A stretch of DNA of 11,100 nucleotides from Clostridiales bacterium (lineage in GTDB: Bacteria; Bacillota; Clostridia; Peptostreptococcales; JAAYPU01): the NCBI GenBank assembly GCA_012519645.1, contig JAAYPU010000356.1, positions 1 to 11,100 of the forward strand, read 5' to 3'. The position numbers were made by a program, and so were the translations under genes. Below the pieces are notes generated by a model. It saw nothing but the letters and a program-made list of their open reading frames with translations. It was not told the origin of the DNA and made no database searches. Positions 7,171-11,100 of the stretch are shown here, piece after piece. Every line of letters starts with the position of its first letter. The first letter of the stretch is position 1.

Positions 7171-7761
7171 ATGCTGCACTACATAAAAGGAAAAGTGACC
7201 GGTTATTTTGAAAACGGTATAGTATTGGAGAATAATGGCATAGGATATGAAATAAATGTGCCGGCACTTTCTATGGATTACATCAGAGAAAAGAATGAAG
7301 ACATTCTGATATACACTGTGATGATGGTAAGAGAAGATGATATCAGTCTTTATGGTTTCGCATCCAAAGATGATATTTCTATTTTTAAAAAATTATTAAC
7401 TGTTAACGGAGTGGGTGCTAAAGCTGCTCTTGCAGTAATGTCTACATTTTCAACTAACACTTTAAAAAAAATAATTGCTTTTGAGGATGATAATTCTCTT
7501 ATGAAAGCACCTGGAATAGGTAAAAAAACAGCTCAAAGGATAGTTCTGGAGCTTAAAGATAAAATGGGTGAGATTGGTGGATTTGAGGAGAAATATAACA
7601 TTGCAGTGAAACCTGGAATAACGGAAGAAGCTATAGAAGCTTTAACAGGTTTAGGGTATTCCAGAAATGAAGCACATGAAGCCGTATCGAAGGTGGCAAA
7701 TGAAGGCGACAGTGTCGAAAAAATAATCAAATCAGCATTAATGAACCTAAGCAGAAAGTAA
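7171..7761 (+). CDS. ruvA: Holliday-junction branch-migration protein RuvA
   Basis: This 196-residue junction-binding protein forms tetramers on four-way junctions and loads the RuvB motor. The N-terminal OB-fold domain (1-62) has the acidic pin residues E55 and D56 in VREDDISLYGF. Two helix-hairpin-helix motifs follow, TVNGVGAKAA (77-86) and APGIGKKTAQRI (113-124). A flexible linker leads to the small C-terminal domain III (about 150-194), which contacts RuvB. Length is typical. A perfect AAGGAGG (7157-7163) overlaps the ruvC stop, 7 bases before the ATG, so the two genes are tightly coupled. Unlike the usual close ruvAB spacing, 215 bases separate it from ruvB, and these are occupied by a repeat element. 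Confidence 0.96.
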   Translation: MLHYIKGKVTGYFENGIVLENNGIGYEINVPALSMDYIREKNEDILIYTVMMVREDDISLYGFASKDDISIFKKLLTVNGVGAKAALAVMSTFSTNTLKKIIAFEDDNSLMKAPGIGKKTAQRIVLELKDKMGEIGGFEEKYNIAVKPGITEEAIEALTGLGYSRNEAHEAVSKVANEGDSVEKIIKSALMNLSRK

Positions 7762-7772
7762 TGACAGAGTAT

Positions 7773-7958
7773 GGAGTAGAGATTAGAGTGTATGACGTTA
7801 TATAATAGATAATAAAAAATAAATAACAGTTAATGAAAGAATTTGACTATGTCAAATTCTAACCGCAACTATTATCTTTTATCTGTTATCTTTTATCTAT
7901 TTTATATCCCTAATCACTAATCACTGATCCCTAATCACTATCTACTAACCACTAATTT
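7773..7958. repeat. Intergenic heptamer-arm/hairpin element between ruvA and ruvB
   Basis: The left arm is nine degenerate 7-base units in one register (7773-7835), among them GGAGTAG, AGATTAG, TATAATA and GATAATA. The core is a perfect 10-bp hairpin, AGAATTTGAC (7838-7847) and GTCAAATTCT (7851-7860), with loop TAT. The right arm has CTATTAT, CTTTTAT, CTGTTAT, CTTTTAT and CTATTTT (7869-7903), then CTAATCA, CTAATCA, CTGATCC, CTAATCA, CTATCTA, CTAACCA and CTAATTT (7910-7958), with one register slip between the blocks. AATAGATAA (7804-7812) is complementary to TTATCTATT (7893-7901), so the arms could pair around the core. No credible reading frame is present. Confidence 0.85.
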
Positions 7959-7976
7959 CTGAATGAGGGAGTATTT

Positions 7977-9002
7977 ATGGAAAATATTGAAAGAATTATA
8001 ATGCCTGAATTATCAGCAGAAGATACGGATATGGAAACAAGTCTCAGGCCGAAGCTACTATGTGAGTATATCGGTCAGAAAAATGTGACTGATAATCTTA
8101 AAATATTTATTGATGCGGCACGTTTACGAAAAGAAGCTTTGGATCATGTTCTTTTTTATGGGCCGCCTGGCCTTGGAAAGACAACGCTTGCAACTATTAT
8201 AGCTAATGAAATGAATGTAAGAATCAAAGTGACATCAGGCCCCGCAATAGAAAGGTCAGGAGATTTGGCTGCAATCTTAACGAATCTGGAAGAAAATGAT
8301 GTTCTTTTTATTGATGAAATACATAGATTGAATAGGGCAGTGGAAGAAATATTGTATTCTGCTATGGAAGATTATGTATTGGATATAGTTATCGGAAAGG
8401 GCCCTGCAGCAAGATCCATAAGATTGGATTTGGCAAAATTTACATTAGTAGGTGCTACAACTCGTGCCGGAAGTGTATCTCCGCCTTTGAGGGATCGTTT
8501 TGGCGTGGTGTTAAAAATGGAAATGTATCAATGTGAAGAGCTTGAACAGATTATTAACAGATCTTCCCGCATTTTAAATATTGATATAGATCCATTGTCA
8601 GCCAGAGAAATAGCAATGCGTTCAAGAGGAACTCCCAGAATAGCGAATCGTTTATTAAAAAGGGTAAGAGACTTTTCGCAGGTGAAGGGAACAGGGGCAA
8701 TAGACTTAAATATCACGGACATGGCATTAAACTCATTGGGCATTGATAAAATGGGCTTGGAAAGATTGGACAGGGAAATACTGGGTATAATTATAAACAA
8801 GTTTAACGGCGGACCGGTAGGCATTGATACCATATCTGCTGCAGTAGGCGAAGAAAAAGTGACTATTGAAGATGTATATGAACCATATTTGCTTCAAGCA
8901 GGTTTTATTCACAGGACTCAAAAGGGCAGAACTGCCGCTAAGCTTGCGTACGATCACCTTGGAATACAATATTCGGAGGACGAACAATTGACTTTTAAAT
9001 GA
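7977..9002 (+). CDS. ruvB: Holliday-junction branch-migration helicase RuvB
   Basis: This 341-residue AAA+ motor forms hexameric rings flanking RuvA and pulls DNA through the junction. Its motifs in order are Walker A GPPGLGKTT (62-70), Walker B LFIDEIHRL (110-118), sensor 1 TLVGATTRAG (156-165), the arginine-finger region LRDRFG (R172, R174), sensor 2 GTPRIANRLL (218-227) and the C-terminal winged-helix domain with GGPVGIDTI (278-286) and the GFIHRTQKGR block (309-318). Length is normal for the family. AGGGAG (7966-7971) is 5 bases before the ATG. It continues the ruvCA cluster in order and strand but is separated from ruvA by a structured repeat. I see no clear promoter of its own in that gap, so read-through from ruvC is likely. 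Confidence 0.97.
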   Translation: MENIERIIMPELSAEDTDMETSLRPKLLCEYIGQKNVTDNLKIFIDAARLRKEALDHVLFYGPPGLGKTTLATIIANEMNVRIKVTSGPAIERSGDLAAILTNLEENDVLFIDEIHRLNRAVEEILYSAMEDYVLDIVIGKGPAARSIRLDLAKFTLVGATTRAGSVSPPLRDRFGVVLKMEMYQCEELEQIINRSSRILNIDIDPLSAREIAMRSRGTPRIANRLLKRVRDFSQVKGTGAIDLNITDMALNSLGIDKMGLERLDREILGIIINKFNGGPVGIDTISAAVGEEKVTIEDVYEPYLLQAGFIHRTQKGRTAAKLAYDHLGIQYSEDEQLTFK

Positions 9003-9018
9003 CCTGGAGGAAATACCC

Positions 9019-10662
9019 ATGATGAAGAAAAAATCTTATGTAATTATATATACTCTTTTGATTCTATTGATAATGTCATTTTTTTCATATGCTGAAGATA
9101 ATAACATTCCGGATTATATTTTAATAGGACTTAAAAGCGGAAGCAGTGCTGTTGCAATGGCATCTCTTTCAAGTGAAAGCGGTCTTGTCTTTGGTTACAG
9201 ATCGGATGGAGGGTTTGTTGACTTATATGATTTTGGAAATGTCAAGAAGATATATGTAAGAAAGGACAGTTATTATAATAATTTTAATGACTATTTCTAT
9301 GAATATAATTTTGATATCAATACGGATTCAAGCAATAGCAATATAATTGGACCTATTCATATACAATTTAACGGTTCATTTTCTTCTAAGACAGAAGCGC
9401 TTGCTTTTATAAATCAGATTTCCGTATTTGGAGTAGAACCTTTTTTAGTACTTGAAGATAAATGGAAAGTTTGGGTCGGTACATATACTACTTATGATGC
9501 GGCCGAAAAAAGCTTTAATGAGCTTAGGTCATTATTGCCTGATGTAGAAATGACGGTTATTTCTAAAAATACGTCAAGAATACAGGTTACCGATGAAAAA
9601 GGTAAGATTATGCTGATTTATAATCCTGCTTATGGCAAATATTATTTCGAATCCGGAGATGGAAATATTCCGTTAGCTCTGGATAATAAGTATTTCAGAG
9701 GTAGTATTTTATTTATCAATGCACCTAATGGAAATCTTACTGTAATAAATCGTTTAAAGATGGATGAGTACCTATATGGTGTACTTCCAAAGGAAATGTC
9801 ATACACGGCACCAGCTGAAGCTTTGAAAGCACAGGCTGTGGCTGCACGCAATTTTGCTGTTGTCAATAAAGATAAGCATGAACACGAGGGCTTTAATTTA
9901 TGTGCAACCAGTAATTGTCAGACATATGGAGGTTATTCTTCCGAAAAGCCCAGTACAAATAAAGCTGTTGATGATACATCGGGAATGATACTCACTTATA
10001 ACGGTGATCCTATTTCAGCATATTATCATAATCATAGCGGGGGACATACGGAGGATTGTGAGAATGTCTGGGGCGGTAGCGAAGGGTATTTAATAGGTGT
10101 TGAAGATAATTTCGGAGAAAACTATTATTGGGAAGTATCACTTACGAAGGATAATATAAGTAAATCTTTATTGACAGCGGGATATGCACCTATAGGCAGT
10201 ATTACTAACATTTATGAAGGCTCATATTCGAGGACAGGTAGTGTCTTGGAGCTTGTCGTAGAAGGTACGGAAGGCAGCGTTATACTTGAAAAGGATAATA
10301 TTAGAAAAGTATTGGGATATAATACTATTAAATCTCTAAAATTTAATGTAGGAAAAGAAAATTCTGTTAAAGTAATCGGCAGTAATCAAAATGCAATGCA
10401 AGATCCCAAATCCTTGTACATTATTGACGGAGAGGGAAATATTTCAAGGCTCGAAAATGTTAAAGGGCATATGTATAATGGCAGTACATATGTGCAAATG
10501 AAGGAAAACAGTACATCTGAAGAATACTTTTTCAGCGGTAGAGGTTATGGTCATGGGATAGGTATGAGCCAGGAAGGCGCTGTTGCTTTGGCAAACTTAG
10601 GCTATACTTTTGAGGAAATACTATATCATTATTATACGGACGTTCTGTTAACAAAGAATTAA
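9019..10662 (+). CDS. Secreted SpoIID/LytB-domain protein with N-terminal SPOR-like domain
   Basis: This 547-residue exported protein is probably a peptidoglycan lytic transglycosylase of the SpoIID/LytB family. A signal peptide is clear: MMKKK, a hydrophobic core to residue 22, and a likely cut after SYA (25). Residues about 110-190 look like a SPOR-type glycan-binding domain (GPIHIQFNGSFSSKTEA, then a second half around WVGTYTTYDAAEKSF). The SpoIID domain runs from about 225 to the end. It holds VLPKEM with the presumed catalytic E259, EALKAQAVAARNFA (267-280), cysteines C295 and C300, the YYHNHSGG block (336-343) and the terminal GHGIGMSQEGA (511-521). B. subtilis SpoIID is much shorter (about 340 residues) and lacks the SPOR part, so a general or spore-related wall role cannot be settled and I give no symbol. 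GGAGG (9006-9010) is 8 bases before ATG 9019. The 16-base gap after ruvB suggests co-transcription. Confidence 0.9.
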   Translation: MMKKKSYVIIYTLLILLIMSFFSYAEDNNIPDYILIGLKSGSSAVAMASLSSESGLVFGYRSDGGFVDLYDFGNVKKIYVRKDSYYNNFNDYFYEYNFDINTDSSNSNIIGPIHIQFNGSFSSKTEALAFINQISVFGVEPFLVLEDKWKVWVGTYTTYDAAEKSFNELRSLLPDVEMTVISKNTSRIQVTDEKGKIMLIYNPAYGKYYFESGDGNIPLALDNKYFRGSILFINAPNGNLTVINRLKMDEYLYGVLPKEMSYTAPAEALKAQAVAARNFAVVNKDKHEHEGFNLCATSNCQTYGGYSSEKPSTNKAVDDTSGMILTYNGDPISAYYHNHSGGHTEDCENVWGGSEGYLIGVEDNFGENYYWEVSLTKDNISKSLLTAGYAPIGSITNIYEGSYSRTGSVLELVVEGTEGSVILEKDNIRKVLGYNTIKSLKFNVGKENSVKVIGSNQNAMQDPKSLYIIDGEGNISRLENVKGHMYNGSTYVQMKENSTSEEYFFSGRGYGHGIGMSQEGAVALANLGYTFEEILYHYYTDVLLTKN

Positions 10663-10680
10663 TAACTTAAAATAAGAGTT

Positions 10681-10714
10681 AAGGAGGATTTTTGTGTTTT
10701 GCAAACAAAAAATC
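10681..10714 (+). other. Orphan consensus Shine-Dalgarno followed by a short hairpin
   Basis: AAGGAGG (10681-10687) is a perfect anti-16S match, 18 bases after the spoIID-type stop. GTG 10694 lies 6 bases downstream but gives only eight codons before TGA. TTG 10699 opens a frame that runs into repeats. GATTTTTGT (10687-10695) pairs with ACAAAAAATC (10705-10714) with one bulged base. This may be the remnant start of a displaced gene, or a leader. Confidence 0.4.
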
Positions 10715-10720
10715 AACTGA

Positions 10721-11052
10721 AAATCATAAATCATAAATCTTGCACACACTGTGCGAAGCACATATTTGCATTGCTTCGCAGGAGCATATTCACATTGTTC
10801 CGAAGGAACATATTCACACTGCTTCGAAGAAGCATAATGATGCTTCGCATCGGTTCGAGGTCCGAAGTCAGGAGTAGGTTCCAGGTGTCTGGTGTCAGGT
10901 GTAGGGTAAGATAAGATATGAGATAACAAATAATAGATAAGAGTTAATGATGATTTTGTGAAACAAAATCTGCATTTAATGATTCTGAAAGTTTTGCGAA
11001 TGCAAAACTAACCTAAACTATTATCTATTATCTATTAATATTTATCTAAAAT
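10721..11052. repeat. Largest intergenic heptamer-arm/hairpin element
   Basis: The element opens with AAATCAT, AAATCAT and AAATCTT (10721-10741) and continues with a tandem hairpin array (listed separately). A 13-unit 7-base run (10855-10945) follows, including AGGTGTC, TGGTGTC, AGGTGTA, ATAAGAT, ATGAGAT and AATAGAT. Two core hairpins come next: GATTTTGT and ACAAAATC with a GAA loop (10952-10970), and AGTTTTGC and GCAAAACT with a GAAT loop (10990-11009). The right arm is CTATTAT, CTATTAT, CTATTAA, TATTTAT and CTAAAAT (11018-11052). ATAATAGATAA (10930-10940) is an exact 11-base reverse complement of 11021-11031. Confidence 0.85.
10747..10851 (+). repeat. Tandem array of self-complementary 22-24-base units with GAA/GCA loops
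   Basis: Four units share the frame CAYT, stem, GMA loop, stem, ATATTYR (last unit ATAATGA). The stems are GTGC/GCAC (10751-10761), GCTTC/GGAGC with one G·T pair (10773-10785), GTTCC/GGAAC (10797-10809) and GCTTC/GAAGC (10821-10833). Unit starts fall at 10747, 10769, 10793 and 10817, giving steps of 22, 24 and 24. A fifth palindrome, GATGC-TTC-GCATC (10839-10851), reads as a GAA-loop hairpin on the other strand. Confidence 0.85.
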
Positions 11053-11061
11053 AGGGCATGT

Positions 11062-11090
11062 TTGATACTACATTCAATTGTATGTATTTT
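11062..11090 (+). promoter_or_regulatory. Possible promoter for a gene beyond the window
   Basis: TTGATA (11062-11067), a 5 of 6 -35, is followed after 17 bases by TATTTT (11085-11090), a 4 of 6 -10. It lies just outside the repeat element and points out of the window, so the gene it would serve is not visible. Confidence 0.4.
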
Positions 11091-11100
11091 TATTTATTAT

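Larger units (their letters stand above)
10663..11100. other. Gene-free, repeat-filled region after the SpoIID-domain gene
   Basis: No credible gene is seen. Reading frames of 71 and 93 codons on opposite strands at 10699-10914 and 10648-10929 run straight through the repeats and translate into period-8 low-complexity peptides. Bases 10741-10920 are about 47% G+C by hand count, visibly richer than the AT-rich flanks. The region holds an orphan ribosome site, a heptamer-arm element with an internal hairpin array, and a promoter-like pair at its right end. No intrinsic terminator for the spoIID-type gene is obvious. Confidence 0.7.

Noticed and set aside
10663..10690. Terminator after the SpoIID-domain gene
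   Set aside because: AACTTA and TAAGAGTT are only a weak imperfect repeat, followed by a ribosome site rather than a T-run.
10747..10851. CRISPR-like array
   Set aside because: The units abut with no unique spacers, are only 22-24 bases, and each is fully palindromic with changing stems. No cas genes are present.
10699..10914. 71-codon plus-strand frame and an overlapping 93-codon minus-strand frame
   Set aside because: Both are open only because the 24-base hairpin units and 7-base runs avoid stops. The peptides are period-8 low complexity (LLRRSIFT-like), with a TTG start 11 bases from the nearest ribosome site and no conservation signal visible.

Overview
This is a low-GC, spore-former-type Firmicutes chromosome segment, most likely from the class Clostridia. 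The support is an AT-rich base composition, strong AGGAGG-type ribosome sites, TTG use as a start, a one-piece IspH–S1 fusion protein (a clostridial arrangement), an argR-recN pair, and a SpoIID/LytB-type protein behind ruvB. I cannot name a genus from sequence alone. All eight recognised housekeeping genes look intact.

Layout. Bases 1-301 are AT-rich and hold a probable promoter. Then come, on the plus strand, rarA (302-1558) and the ispH–S1 fusion (1598-3628), followed by three hairpins, the last a good intrinsic terminator. A 142-residue predicted helical protein of unknown function (3828-4256, plus) runs tail to tail into recN, with the stop codons overlapping. recN (4253-5959) and argR (5973-6422) form a minus-strand pair read argR first. 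A divergent promoter region (6423-6663) separates them from the plus-strand cluster ruvC, ruvA, ruvB and a secreted SPOR/SpoIID-domain protein (6664-10662). The last 438 bases carry no credible gene and are packed with structured repeats.

Functionally the window is dominated by DNA maintenance. RarA acts at stalled forks, RecN in double-strand-break repair, and RuvABC in Holliday-junction migration and cleavage. ArgR regulates arginine metabolism. IspH makes isoprenoid precursors in the MEP pathway, and its fused S1 repeats bind RNA. The SpoIID/LytB-type protein trims peptidoglycan outside the membrane.

The unexplained part is between the genes. At least three intergenic spaces (6546-6650, 7773-7958, 10721-11052), and more weakly 3614-3690, hold related elements. 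Each has a palindromic core flanked by degenerate tandem 7-base repeats, and in the two best copies the left and right arms are complementary. The last element also contains four tandem units of about 24 bases. Their stems differ in sequence but stay self-complementary around a conserved GAA or GCA loop. One element sits in the ruvC leader and another separates ruvA from ruvB. These elements are the best candidate here for an under-described system. They look like non-coding, structure-selected repeats that may be recognised or propagated as single-stranded DNA hairpins.
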